DNA from: an uncultured Lachnospiraceae bacterium
Lineage (GTDB): Bacteria; Bacillota; Clostridia; Lachnospirales; Lachnospiraceae
Assembly (NCBI GenBank): GCA_910587085.1
Contig: CAJUMC010000033.1
Span: 1 to 31,802, forward strand
DNA: 31,802 nucleotides
Direction of reading: 5' to 3'
Below the pieces are notes generated by a model. That model ran no database searches, was not told the DNA's origin, and worked only from the letters and a program-made list of their open reading frames with translations. The position numbers were made by a program, and so were the translations under genes. How positions within the stretch are numbered: the stretch's first letter is position 1; each line of letters opens with the position of its first letter. Positions 6,732 to 14,822 of the stretch are shown here, piece after piece.

Positions 6732-7604
6732 TCAGCCGCGCTTTTCTCCCATACAGAGAATTCCCAGTGCAGCAGGACCGGAATGCGCCCCGATGCTCGG
6801 GCTGACCGTATTGACAATTACATTTTTTCCTGTTTTTTCTTTGAGCGCTGCCGCCACCGTCTGTGCGTCCTCCGGCGCATCTCCGTGAACAACACAGAGA
6901 TCCCAGTCATCCGAAAGGTATTCTTCTCCCATGCTCTTCACCGCACGCTCCACAATGGTATTCAGCGCCTTTTTCCGCCCGCGGACCGTGCCGTTGTTGA
7001 CCAGCTTTCCCTCATCATCAACGATGAGAATCGGCTTGATATTCAGCACGCTTCCGACGATGGCCGTCGTTTTTGACAGCCGCCCGCCCCGATGCAGATG
7101 GAACAGATCATCCACTACGAAATACACGCAGAACCTCAGACGGTTTTCCTCCACCCAGTCCGCAATCTCATCCAGACTTTTTCCGTCCCGTTTCATGCGG
7201 ATCGCCTTCATTATCACCATACCCTCGCCCAGCGATACGTTGAGCGTATCCACCACGCGGATCTTCATTCCCGGATTTTCCTCGCAGATCTCCTGCGCAC
7301 CGCACACCACATTGCTGTGGCCCCCGCTAAGAGCTGAGGAAAAACTGAAATGCAGTACGTCAAGCCCCTGATCCGCGTATTTCTGAAATGTATTGCGGAT
7401 AACGGCCGGATTGCTTGCCATGGTGGTCGGCATTTTCCCTCCGCGCATCATATCGTAAAATTCCTTCGGCGTGAGATTCTTCTCATCCCCGTAGGTGACG
7501 CCGTCGATATCGTAATAGTGCGGAATGATGCCGATGCCGTTTTCCCGGATATACTCCGGCAGCAGATCACAGTTTGAATCCGCCGTAATCACAAAATCCC
7601 TCAT
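6732..7604 (-). CDS. DegV/FakB-family fatty acid-binding protein
   Basis: A 290-residue protein of the DegV family. Members bind a fatty acid, and the FakB members present it to the kinase FakA for phosphorylation. Visible features are the N-terminal strand and Ser-containing loop (FVITADSNCDL), the conserved FSSALSGGHSN segment near residues 95-105 that holds the carboxylate-binding Ser/Thr region, VDDLFHLHRGGRLS, and GSVLNIKPIL. The C-terminal domain ends SPSIGAHSGPAALGI, also typical. The start at 7604 is preceded by AAAGGGG and GGAG. It lies 71 bp downstream of a second degV in the same direction, probably in one operon. No fakA-like kinase is in the window. The ligand cannot be told from sequence. 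Confidence 0.93.
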   Translation of the reverse strand: MRDFVITADSNCDLLPEYIRENGIGIIPHYYDIDGVTYGDEKNLTPKEFYDMMRGGKMPTTMASNPAVIRNTFQKYADQGLDVLHFSFSSALSGGHSNVVCGAQEICEENPGMKIRVVDTLNVSLGEGMVIMKAIRMKRDGKSLDEIADWVEENRLRFCVYFVVDDLFHLHRGGRLSKTTAIVGSVLNIKPILIVDDEGKLVNNGTVRGRKKALNTIVERAVKSMGEEYLSDDWDLCVVHGDAPEDAQTVAAALKEKTGKNVIVNTVSPSIGAHSGPAALGILCMGEKRG

Positions 7605-7675
7605 TGCTCCATAACCCCTTTCCCGATTGAGAACCGCGCCGATGGACGCTGACTGCCTGCCCGGCGGCTTTCCCG

Positions 7676-8509
7676 TCAGTATGCCACCACAATCCCGCCG
7701 TCGTTCGCGTACATGCTGCTGACGCCCGCCGCCTCAACAATAATCGAATCGCGGAACGGCACTCTTCCCATAACCATGTCCCGCACGAATTCCGCGCGCT
7801 CTCTGCAGTTGCAGTGCGTAATTGCAAAGATGCGGTTTTTTGCGTCCACAACATCCTCCTCAATATATTTTGCCATCTTCGAAAGCGCCTTCGTCATGCC
7901 GCGCGCCTGGTCAAGCTTTTCGATCACGCCCTCCACACCGCACATCACCGGCTTGATATTCAATACGCTGCAGAGCGCAGCAGTAATGTTGCTGAGCCGG
8001 CCGTTCTTCCGAAGATTGTCAAGATTTTCCAACACAAATTTTGTCTTCATTTCGTCGCGGAACTTCATGGCACGCCCGACCGTTTCTTCAAAATCCGCTC
8101 CCGCCTCCTTCGCCTGCAGAATGCACAGGGCAATCAGAGTCTGTCCTGCGGCGGCCGACCGGGAATCAATCACCGAAATTTTTTTATTCGGATGCTTCTC
8201 CAGATAAAGCATTTTTGCCAGCTCCGCCGAATTGTACGAGCCGCTCAGATGGGAGGACAGCGTGACGACAAAAATTTCGTCCGCCCCCTCGAACGCGTCC
8301 ATATATGCTTCCGGGGAAGGACAGGATGATTTCGGGCATTCGCTGCAGTCCTTCATCATCTTCAGAAACCTGCCCTGCTCAAAGCTTTCATCATCGACAA
8401 CCGTCTCTTTTCCCACCTGCAGCAGAAGCGGCACTATGCGGATGCGCTCATCCTTTCTCATGCTCTCCGTCAGGTCGGTACAGCTGTCCCCTACAATCCT
8501 GTATGACAT
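7676..8509 (-). CDS. DegV/FakB-family fatty acid-binding protein (second paralogue)
   Basis: A 277-residue DegV paralogue diverged from its neighbour. It has MSYRIVGDSCTDL at the N terminus, VTLSSHLSGSYNSA near residues 85-98, NLDNLRKNGRLSNITA, SVLNIKPVM, and the C-terminal ending YANDGGIVVAY. The second-domain glycine-rich motif differs from its neighbour (SSMYANDGG in place of IGAHSG), which suggests a different lipid preference. The start at 8509 follows GGAGG at 4-5 bp; the in-frame ATG at 8530 lies outside the homologous part. It is the first gene of the probable degV pair, and a perfect palindrome lies about 120 bp upstream. Confidence 0.93.
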   Translation of the reverse strand: MSYRIVGDSCTDLTESMRKDERIRIVPLLLQVGKETVVDDESFEQGRFLKMMKDCSECPKSSCPSPEAYMDAFEGADEIFVVTLSSHLSGSYNSAELAKMLYLEKHPNKKISVIDSRSAAAGQTLIALCILQAKEAGADFEETVGRAMKFRDEMKTKFVLENLDNLRKNGRLSNITAALCSVLNIKPVMCGVEGVIEKLDQARGMTKALSKMAKYIEEDVVDAKNRIFAITHCNCRERAEFVRDMVMGRVPFRDSIIVEAAGVSSMYANDGGIVVAY

Positions 8510-8631
8510 AAATCCTCCAATCCCACGCATTTACCGGCTTTTTCCTGCCGTCTCGCACAGTTTTTCCAAATTTGCCCCGTGATATTCCGGTTTCGTTACG
8601 TGGTAATCTTTCTTCACTCATATAGTTTTTA

Positions 8632-8645
8632 ATACTACGTAGTAT
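8632..8645. promoter_or_regulatory. Perfect 14-bp palindrome upstream of the degV pair
   Basis: ATACTACGTAGTAT is fully self-complementary and sits in an AT-rich stretch between the kduI terminator and the first degV. This is where a promoter and operator would be expected. The half-site TACTAC resembles MecI/BlaI half-sites, but their usual spacing is larger. The regulator is unknown. Confidence 0.55.
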
Positions 8646-8705
8646 CCTACCACATTTTTCCCAATTTGAAAAGGAGGAATGTAAAAAACAATCAAAAAAC
8701 TTTCT

Positions 8706-8743
8706 AAAAAGGCCCGGGGCTGAAAATACTTCAGCCCCGGGCC
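8706..8743 (-). terminator. Rho-independent terminator of the kdgK-kduI operon
   Basis: A perfect GC-rich stem of 14 bp (8711-8724 with 8730-8743) has a 5-base loop and TTTTT on the minus strand (8706-8710). It begins 7 bp after the kduI stop. Confidence 0.95.
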
Positions 8744-8750
8744 GTACAGC

Positions 8751-9614
8751 TCAGCGCAGATCCTCCATCGCGCAGCCGTCCATATCGGTAAACTCCTGAT
8801 TCTCCCCGGCCATCCCCCAGATAAAGGTATAGGCCTGCGTTCCGGAACCCGCATGGATGGACCAGCTCGGCGAAATCACCGCCTGCTCGTTTCGCATGAT
8901 AATATGCCTTGTCTCATCCGGTTCGCCCATGTAGTGAAAAACAAGCGCATCCTTGGGCATATCAAAGTACAGATACACTTCCATGCGGCGATCATGCGTA
9001 TGGCACGGCATCGTATTCCAGACGGAGCCCGGCATCAGCCTTGTCATCCCCATTACAAGCTGGCAGCTCTCCACCTGCCCCGGCAGAATGTACTTGCAGA
9101 TGACACGGTGATTCGACTCCTCCAGCGTTCCGAGCTCCACCTTGTTTTCCGGCTTTACAACGACAACTCCGTCAGCGGCTTCGCCCTCCTGACGGATCAG
9201 AACCGTCGGGCAGGCCCTGTGCGCCGGAGTGCTGTTCAGGTAAAATTTCGCCGGCCGGCTCCTGTCCGTACTTGCAAAGGAGATGTCTTTCGCACCCATG
9301 CCGATATACATGCCTTCTTTATTATGTACCTGGTGTTCCCTGCCGTCAATTACAATCATCCCGTCGCCGCCGATATTGATGACGCCCATTTCCCGTCGCT
9401 GAAGAAAATACTCCGCCCGGAGCTCCTCTCCCGCGGTCAGCGCAAGCGGGCCCGCTACCGGCACCGCCGAGCCTGTAATAATTCGGTCGATATGGCTGTA
9501 TACCAGCTTGATTTTATCCGGAGCAAACAGATCGTCAATCAGAAACTCCTCGCGGAGTCTTTCCGTCGTATAATGCTTTACATCCCTCGGGGATGCCGCT
9601 GTTCTCAATTCCAT
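8751..9614 (-). CDS. kduI: 5-dehydro-4-deoxy-D-glucuronate isomerase
   Basis: KduI converts 5-keto-4-deoxyuronate, released from unsaturated uronates by pectate or glycosaminoglycan lyases, to 2,5-diketo-3-deoxygluconate. The 287-residue protein matches E. coli KduI closely in remembered motifs: MVYSHIDRII-like LVYSHIDRIITG near the N terminus, EMGVINIGG, AKFYLNSTPAH, then the cupin zinc site WNTMPCHTHDRRMEVY with HTH and Glu ligands, and SPSWSIHAGSGTQAYTFIW with the last His. The end matches too (MDGCAMEDLR). The start at 9614 has GGAG at 6 bp; ATGs at 9626 and 9731 are in frame but give extra N-terminal sequence the family lacks. It follows kdgK by 142 bp and ends at a strong terminator. 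Confidence 0.96.
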   Translation of the reverse strand: MELRTAASPRDVKHYTTERLREEFLIDDLFAPDKIKLVYSHIDRIITGSAVPVAGPLALTAGEELRAEYFLQRREMGVINIGGDGMIVIDGREHQVHNKEGMYIGMGAKDISFASTDRSRPAKFYLNSTPAHRACPTVLIRQEGEAADGVVVVKPENKVELGTLEESNHRVICKYILPGQVESCQLVMGMTRLMPGSVWNTMPCHTHDRRMEVYLYFDMPKDALVFHYMGEPDETRHIIMRNEQAVISPSWSIHAGSGTQAYTFIWGMAGENQEFTDMDGCAMEDLR

Positions 9615-9756
9615 GATGCTCTCCATTCCTGCCGCTCTCTGCGGCATGCTGTGATTCCGGGATGCCGGAATGCCGCCCGGGCACAAACACCCGGAACCGC
9701 CGTCGCCAGGCCGGCTGTCCTCAATATCCATCCGCCTATAAACGCCCTTTCACTCC

Positions 9757-10788
9757 TCAGCGCTGCACTCTTCCGGAGCCGTCGCCGCCTGCGAGATTAT
9801 CCACATCAGCACGGGATACGAGGTTGAAATCCCCCGGGATCGTGTGCTTCAACGCCGAAGCCGCCACGCCGAATTCCAGAGCCTCCCTGAAATCCTTCCC
9901 GTCAAGCATGCCGCAGATTACGCCCGCTGCAAACGAGTCGCCGCCGCCCACACGATCCACGATCGGTGCGATACGGTATTCGCGCGAATGGTAGAATTCC
10001 TTGGTATCGCGGCTGTAAATGCAGGCCGACCAGCCGTTGTCGGATGCCGAATGGCTGACGCGCAGAGAGCTGATCACATACTCGAAATTAAACTTCTCCA
10101 CCATCTGCCGGAAGATATCCTGATAGCCGGAAAGCTCCAGCTCGCCGCTCGTTACATCGGTATTGCCCGGCTTAAAGCCAAGCACCTTCTCCGCATCCTC
10201 CTCGTTGCCGATGCAGACATCCACATACTGCATCAGATTCGTCATCACTTTCTGCGCTTTTTCGGAGCTCCAGAGCTTCTTGCGGAAATTCAGGTCGCAG
10301 GAAACCTTGACCCCCGCCTTCTTAGCCGCCTTCAGCGCTGTCTCGGTCAGCTCCGCCGCCGCGTCTGAAACCGCAGGAGTAATGCCTGTGAAATGGAACC
10401 AGTCCGCATCTTTAAATATTTCATCAAAATCAAAATCCGCTGCCGTCGCTGTGGAAATCGAAGAATGTGCGCGGTCATATACGACATTGGATGCCCTCAT
10501 CGCCGAGCCCGTTTCAAGAAAATATATTCCGAGCCTCTCGCCGCCGACCGCAATGTGCCCTGTCCCGACGTTCATCTTGCGCAGCGCTGCCACGGCGCAC
10601 TCGCCGATCGGGTTCTTCGGAACCTTTGTTACAAACTCCGCGTCATGACCGTAATTTGCCAGCGATACCGCGACATTTGCCTCGCCTCCGCCGTAGCAGA
10701 CATCAAATTCGTCCGCCTGGATAAATTTCTCGTTGCCCGGCGTGGACAGACGGAGCATAATCTCTCCCATTGTAATTGCTTTTGCCAT
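9757..10788 (-). CDS. kdgK: 2-dehydro-3-deoxygluconokinase (PfkB family)
   Basis: KdgK phosphorylates 2-keto-3-deoxygluconate to KDPG, the step before the Eda aldolase. The 343-residue PfkB-type kinase opens AITMGEIMLRLSTPG, has the first family signature in CYGGGEANVAVSLANYG, substrate-domain motifs GIYFLETGSAMRASNVVYDR and DADWFHFTGITPAV, and the second signature DRVGGGDSFAAGVICG with the catalytic Asp. Sugar-kinase families are hard to separate by eye. The kduI neighbour and the FHFTGITPA motif point to KDG as substrate. The start at 10788 follows AAGGAG and AAAGGA. It is the first gene of the operon, with a clear promoter at 10885-10913. A KduD dehydrogenase and an Eda aldolase are not in the window. 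Confidence 0.9.
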   Translation of the reverse strand: MAKAITMGEIMLRLSTPGNEKFIQADEFDVCYGGGEANVAVSLANYGHDAEFVTKVPKNPIGECAVAALRKMNVGTGHIAVGGERLGIYFLETGSAMRASNVVYDRAHSSISTATAADFDFDEIFKDADWFHFTGITPAVSDAAAELTETALKAAKKAGVKVSCDLNFRKKLWSSEKAQKVMTNLMQYVDVCIGNEEDAEKVLGFKPGNTDVTSGELELSGYQDIFRQMVEKFNFEYVISSLRVSHSASDNGWSACIYSRDTKEFYHSREYRIAPIVDRVGGGDSFAAGVICGMLDGKDFREALEFGVAASALKHTIPGDFNLVSRADVDNLAGGDGSGRVQR

Positions 10789-10884
10789 GATCCTTTCTCC
10801 TTTTTCACAAATATAAGCCATGTCCGGCCTTTTTAAGTAAATATCTATATATCAGAAAAAGATTTCCCCGATATCTCCTACATA

Positions 10885-10913
10885 ATTTTACCGTTTTCCA
10901 GTGTGCTTGTCAA
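10885..10913 (-). promoter_or_regulatory. Sigma-A promoter of kdgK-kduI
   Basis: On the minus strand a perfect TTGACA (10908-10913) and TAAAAT (10885-10890) are 17 bp apart. The leader to the kdgK start is about 90 bases and AT-rich. I saw no clear catabolite-response element. Confidence 0.8.
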
Positions 10914-11014
10914 TTGCTGCTCCGCCTCGATTTCACACAGAACCGAAAGAGCAGAAAACAATTTTGAAAATTGCTTTCCAAGCCGTATTTATCACCGGTT
11001 CCGGTTTCGGCCAT

Positions 11015-11058
11015 AAAAAGAACTGCCGCCCCGGCCGAATGATCTCAGCCGGGGGCAG
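11015..11058 (-). terminator. Rho-independent terminator of the LPXTG surface protein gene
   Basis: A GC-rich hairpin (11023-11038 with 11045-11058, a 2-base bulge in one arm) is followed on the minus strand by TTCTTTTT. It lies about 60 bp after the stop at 11117. Confidence 0.85.
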
Positions 11059-11116
11059 CAGCCCCTTGGAAATTTTCAGCTCAATGCATCGGTTTCCGCG
11101 TTCATGGTTTCCGTGC

Positions 11117-14100
11117 CTAAGCCTCTTTCCTTCTTCTTACCGCAAGCATTGCGCCCGCAAACATAATTGCCAGTCCGATCAGATAGAAATATCCGCTGTC
11201 CGCAAGGCCCGTCTTTGGAAGATCCGTATCCTTCGTGTCGTCCGTTTCCCCGGTATTATCCGGTTCTTCCGTTTCATCCGGTTCCTCTGTCTCATCGGTA
11301 TCGCCCGGATCTTCTGTGTCGTCCGGCTCCTCCGGCTCGACTTCGTCCGGATTCCACTCCGGCTCATCCGTCAGATCTTCGCCATCCAGATTCAGCAGGC
11401 GGATCCCGTCAACCACGACGGTAGCTCCCTCTTCAATCTCCGTAACTTCGAGTACAAGCTCACCCTCAAGCAGTCCTGCCATCTCGTCAATCGCCACGTC
11501 ACTGTAGCCGTATTCGTCCATCTCGATATCCGCGATCTTCGTCAGGCCCTCCGCCATAAGCGGAAGCTCGCCGTCCGCAAGCTTTGCATAAACCGCACCC
11601 TTGAATTTTCCGGTTGCAGCTACATGCAGGACGAGACTGTCAATCTCCGATGTGTTCCCCACCAGCTCCGACAGCTGCATGCTGTGGCTGCCCGGCTCTT
11701 CGGTAAGGAATACCGGTTCTTTGGAAACCGTAATCTCAATTACCTTCGTGTTCGGCTTCTCCTGCTCAATCTCAATCTTATCCACGGTAATCGACGGCGT
11801 GGAACCCCACCACCAGCCTACCTGGAAAATCGAACCTGTGGAGAGATCGTTCGGGTCAGCTGCCGTATTCATCGTTACGGTCACACCTTCCGGCACTTCA
11901 AACTCATACCGGACCGTATTTTTTGCGCCGTCAATAAAACCATGCTCAAAGTCAGCGGTCTGCCATTCCTTGTCGGTGCTGAAGCCGATGCCTCCGCCTC
12001 CGCCGGTCCATCCGAGCACGCTAGGCTGATCAAATGTAATCGTAACGGCAAACTTCTTGATTGCTCCGCTTTCTGCGAACTGGTCAAGAGGTATCTGATA
12101 CATCTTGCCGCCCTCATTGTTTGCGTCCAGCGTCTTGTTCGGCTTCACCTCATTGGTCACCTTGGTTGCGCCTTCGCCCGGAATCTCTCTGCGGATCACC
12201 TGCGTTTCGCGCTCGCTGCTCTCATCCGGTTCGTCCCTGCCGTCATCCGGCTCTTCCTTGCCATCCTCCGGCTCTTCGCTGCCGTCGTCCGGCTCAACCG
12301 GCTCGCTGCCCGTTTCCCCGCCGATTACATTTCCATTCTTATCGTATACCGTCACTCTGTCGAGCGTAACCGTAACTCCTTCGCTGACATACCAGATCTG
12401 AACTTCGAAATATCCGTTTGCTTCCCTGCCGGAGATATTATCGTACACCCAGGTGGTCGTGCCGCCGCCCGACTCGCCGTCCGTCTGTCCCCACGCACCG
12501 TCGATGCTGAGTCCGAGACTTCCGTTAAAATAACCGCTGCTCGTGAAAACAACCTCAATGCGATCCATAACATCCGCGTATTCCGCATAATCGTAACTGA
12601 GCTTGTCGCCGGCCTTTACCTGCTTCTTATCCGGATTTTCCTCATCCGGCTTCTCCTCTGCAGGAGCTGTGGTCGGGGTCGGATCCGGATAAAGATTTTC
12701 AATAAACCCGTTGCCGGAGCCGCCCGTGGTACCGCCCGAACCGTTGCCGAGCTCCTTGCTGTAATCCGCACCCTTCTCAGCGAAGATCAGCTTCTGAAGC
12801 GTAACGGATTCCAGTCCCGTGGACGGCCACCATATCTGGACATTAATCGACGGTTCCGCGCCGAGATTTTTCTCCGAAAGCCCGGAAACCTTCCAGGTTG
12901 ACTGTCCGGAGGAGGAACTTCCCTCGCAAAGCGTCGTCCACTCATTGTCAACATTGCCTCCGAAGATACCGCTGAAGCTTAAGCTGCTCTTCCATACTGC
13001 CACAACCTCGTCAACCTTAAGACCCGCCGGGAAGGCAAAGCTCTTCTGGTAATTCGAACCCCAATCGCCGCTCACCAAATCCAGAACCTCTGTCGCCGGC
13101 TTGTTGAACTCTACAACCTCATAACGTGCAGTCGCGTCAACGACTTTTCTGTTCACGGTCACCTTAAGATTCTCAATTGTTATTACGGCAGACTCCGAAT
13201 CTCCAACCTTCTGCCCCGCTTTCAGCGTACACTTTACCGCACCATTTGTATATTTTGTGGCTCCCACAGCGGAAACCTCGATCTGGTGCGTCTCAACTGT
13301 GCCGTCCGGTACCGGCGTATCCGAAGACCAATAATTATTATGCCATGGATATTTCTTATTGTCATCCGGATTCTGCGGATCAATATCCGCATCCGTCTGG
13401 AATCCGATCTGGTTGAAGCCGCAGCCTGAAACGGTATATGTTACCGTATAGACATCGCCCTCCTTTGCTTCGGCATCCGCAATGTAGAAGGACGCCAGTT
13501 CGGAATATTCTCCGCCTGAAACTGCAAGATTACCGGCATAGATTTTTTCCATTTCGATAGTCATGCCGTTTGTGAAGGTTTCGGAATCTCCCGGTTCGCC
13601 CGGTTCCGGAGTAGCCGTCGGCTCTCCCGGTTCCGGAGTAACTGTCGGCTCTCCCGGCTCCGGCGTCGCTGTCGGTTCTCCCGGCTCCGGCGTAACTTCC
13701 GGCTCATCCGGCAGAAGCTCCGCGCTGTAGTCTGCGCCCGCCTCAGCAAAGATCAGTTTCCGGAGAACAACGTTTTCTGTTCCGCTGTACGTTTGCAGCT
13801 GAATGCTTGAATACAGGATATTTCTGGAAGAAACATCCGTCAGCTCCCAGACACTGCTACCAGAATACTTTTCACTTGCCCAGTTGTTCTCCGGAACATT
13901 GTAACCGATATCTCCGTTAGAATTGCTGTCGAACACTACTATAATCTTGTCAACTGCAATACTATCCGGAATAGGAAATCGCTTCTGATACACATTATTA
14001 TCAGTAATTTCCAGCACCTCCGACACAGGCTTGTTGATTGTCTGTGCAACATACTGCGGCCCTACGGCTTTCGTTATTTTCAGACCGGAAACAATAAACG

Positions 14101-14542
14101 TTCCATCTCCTGCCGTCGCATCCGTCACAAGGGTATCCAGCACAAACTTAATCTGCATTTTACTGCCTGCACCTCCGGATACGCTTGCCTCAATCGTTTT
14201 CGAAAAAAACGTACCGTCCTTGACGCCATCCTCCCCGGCCCATTGGCTCTGCCATTTCCAGTCGCTGACATTTGACTGATAACCGATCTGCTTATAAATC
14301 GCTGCACCTGACACAATGGTCATCTCCACCATAAACTTGTCACCTTCCGCGTATGTAGTATCCACGGTATAAGGTGAACCGGTCGTCAGCGTTCCGCTGT
14401 AGCTCTTCCCGAGTTCCAGCGTGTCAGGGATCGCCTGCTCCGCCGCATGCACCCGGTACGGCCCCGCATGCCCGCTCAGCACGGAAAGTACCATGGCGAA
14501 CGCTGTGAGCCAGGCCCACAGGGCCTTTTTCTTTTTACTCAT
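11117..14542 (-). CDS. LPXTG-anchored modular surface protein with repeated beta-sandwich domains
   Basis: A 1141-residue cell-wall protein. It has a signal peptide (about 1-34, ending VHAAE) and a C-terminal sorting signal: LPKTG, a hydrophobic helix and RRRKEA. Two module types seem to alternate. Type A, about 130 residues, starts near 40 and 325 (LELGKSYSGTL and IEMEKIYAGNL). Type B follows as NKPVSEVLEIT... and NKPATEVLDLV..., each ending IFAEAGADYSAEL or IFAEKGADYSKEL. Further B-like modules begin near KQVKAGDKLSYDY and near LDANNEGGKMYQIPL, with Trp-rich strands (QIWYVSEGVTVTLDRV, VGWWWGSTPSITVDKI). These look like carbohydrate-binding-module folds, as found beside glycoside hydrolases. 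Linkers are Pro/Glu/Thr repeats and an acidic Asp/Glu/Thr stalk. The start has GGAGG at 7 bp. Transcription is divergent from a GH26 lipoprotein, so glycan (mannan) capture is plausible. No catalytic domain is visible. Confidence 0.88.
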   Translation of the reverse strand: MSKKKKALWAWLTAFAMVLSVLSGHAGPYRVHAAEQAIPDTLELGKSYSGTLTTGSPYTVDTTYAEGDKFMVEMTIVSGAAIYKQIGYQSNVSDWKWQSQWAGEDGVKDGTFFSKTIEASVSGGAGSKMQIKFVLDTLVTDATAGDGTFIVSGLKITKAVGPQYVAQTINKPVSEVLEITDNNVYQKRFPIPDSIAVDKIIVVFDSNSNGDIGYNVPENNWASEKYSGSSVWELTDVSSRNILYSSIQLQTYSGTENVVLRKLIFAEAGADYSAELLPDEPEVTPEPGEPTATPEPGEPTVTPEPGEPTATPEPGEPGDSETFTNGMTIEMEKIYAGNLAVSGGEYSELASFYIADAEAKEGDVYTVTYTVSGCGFNQIGFQTDADIDPQNPDDNKKYPWHNNYWSSDTPVPDGTVETHQIEVSAVGATKYTNGAVKCTLKAGQKVGDSESAVITIENLKVTVNRKVVDATARYEVVEFNKPATEVLDLVSGDWGSNYQKSFAFPAGLKVDEVVAVWKSSLSFSGIFGGNVDNEWTTLCEGSSSSGQSTWKVSGLSEKNLGAEPSINVQIWWPSTGLESVTLQKLIFAEKGADYSKELGNGSGGTTGGSGNGFIENLYPDPTPTTAPAEEKPDEENPDKKQVKAGDKLSYDYAEYADVMDRIEVVFTSSGYFNGSLGLSIDGAWGQTDGESGGGTTTWVYDNISGREANGYFEVQIWYVSEGVTVTLDRVTVYDKNGNVIGGETGSEPVEPDDGSEEPEDGKEEPDDGRDEPDESSERETQVIRREIPGEGATKVTNEVKPNKTLDANNEGGKMYQIPLDQFAESGAIKKFAVTITFDQPSVLGWTGGGGGIGFSTDKEWQTADFEHGFIDGAKNTVRYEFEVPEGVTVTMNTAADPNDLSTGSIFQVGWWWGSTPSITVDKIEIEQEKPNTKVIEITVSKEPVFLTEEPGSHSMQLSELVGNTSEIDSLVLHVAATGKFKGAVYAKLADGELPLMAEGLTKIADIEMDEYGYSDVAIDEMAGLLEGELVLEVTEIEEGATVVVDGIRLLNLDGEDLTDEPEWNPDEVEPEEPDDTEDPGDTDETEEPDETEEPDNTGETDDTKDTDLPKTGLADSGYFYLIGLAIMFAGAMLAVRRRKEA
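13589..13704 (-). repeat. 27-bp in-frame repeats coding for a Pro/Glu/Thr linker
   Basis: Four to five copies of a 9-residue unit (EPGEPTATP or EPGEPTVTP) sit between the first and second module pairs of the surface protein. The 27-bp units differ mostly at third positions, so the repeat is old enough to have drifted or is under selection at the protein level. Confidence 0.9.
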
Positions 14543-14584
14543 TCCTCAACCTCCTTTTGTTGACGCACCACCTCAGTCAAGCGG

Positions 14585-14646
14585 AAAAAAATCGTCAAAT
14601 TGACCTGTTTTTTTAATTCAGCAATCAAAAATTCGTCAAATTTGAT
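14585..14646. promoter_or_regulatory. Two direct copies of a palindromic site in the surface-protein leader
   Basis: AAAAAAATCGTCAAATTGAC (14585-14604) recurs as AAAAATTCGTCAAATTTGAT (14627-14646), 42 bp apart, about four helical turns. Each holds a small palindrome (GTCAAATTGAC and TCAAATTTGA). They fall in the roughly 145-base leader downstream of the surface-protein promoter, on the same DNA face, as expected for operators of one regulator. Confidence 0.5.
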
Positions 14647-14693
14647 ATTTTTATGCCGTTTGTGACTTCGCCGGCGCGCTAAGTTATGTAGCA

Positions 14694-14723
14694 ATAATAA
14701 CCCAAAACGAGAGAATGTGTCAA
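14694..14723 (-). promoter_or_regulatory. Sigma-A promoter of the LPXTG surface protein gene
   Basis: On the minus strand TTGACA (14718-14723) and TATTAT (14694-14699) are 18 bp apart. The -35 lies 36 bp from the -35 of the divergent GH26 promoter. Confidence 0.75.
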
Positions 14724-14759
14724 TAGCTTTTGTGCATTTTTTCCTTTTCCGATTTTCGT

Positions 14760-14788
14760 TTGACATTGCCCTTCCGACATAATACAAT
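14760..14788 (+). promoter_or_regulatory. Sigma-A promoter of the GH26 lipoprotein gene
   Basis: TTGACA (14760-14765) and TACAAT (14783-14788) have a 17-bp spacer and lie about 35 bp before the start codon at 14823. The Shine-Dalgarno GGAGG is at 14811-14815. Confidence 0.85.
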
Positions 14789-14822
14789 GAGAAAAACATG
14801 AAGCAAGAATGGAGGATATTTT

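Noticed and set aside
9654..9671. ATTCCGG/CCGGAAT hairpin between kdgK and kduI as a terminator
   Set aside because: Only 7 bp, no T run, and the two genes clearly work together; more likely incidental or an mRNA stability element.
10901..12901. A 666-codon plus-strand open frame opposite the LPXTG gene
   Set aside because: It lies over the terminator and 3' half of a clear surface protein gene and has Arg/Leu/Ile-rich composition without domains.
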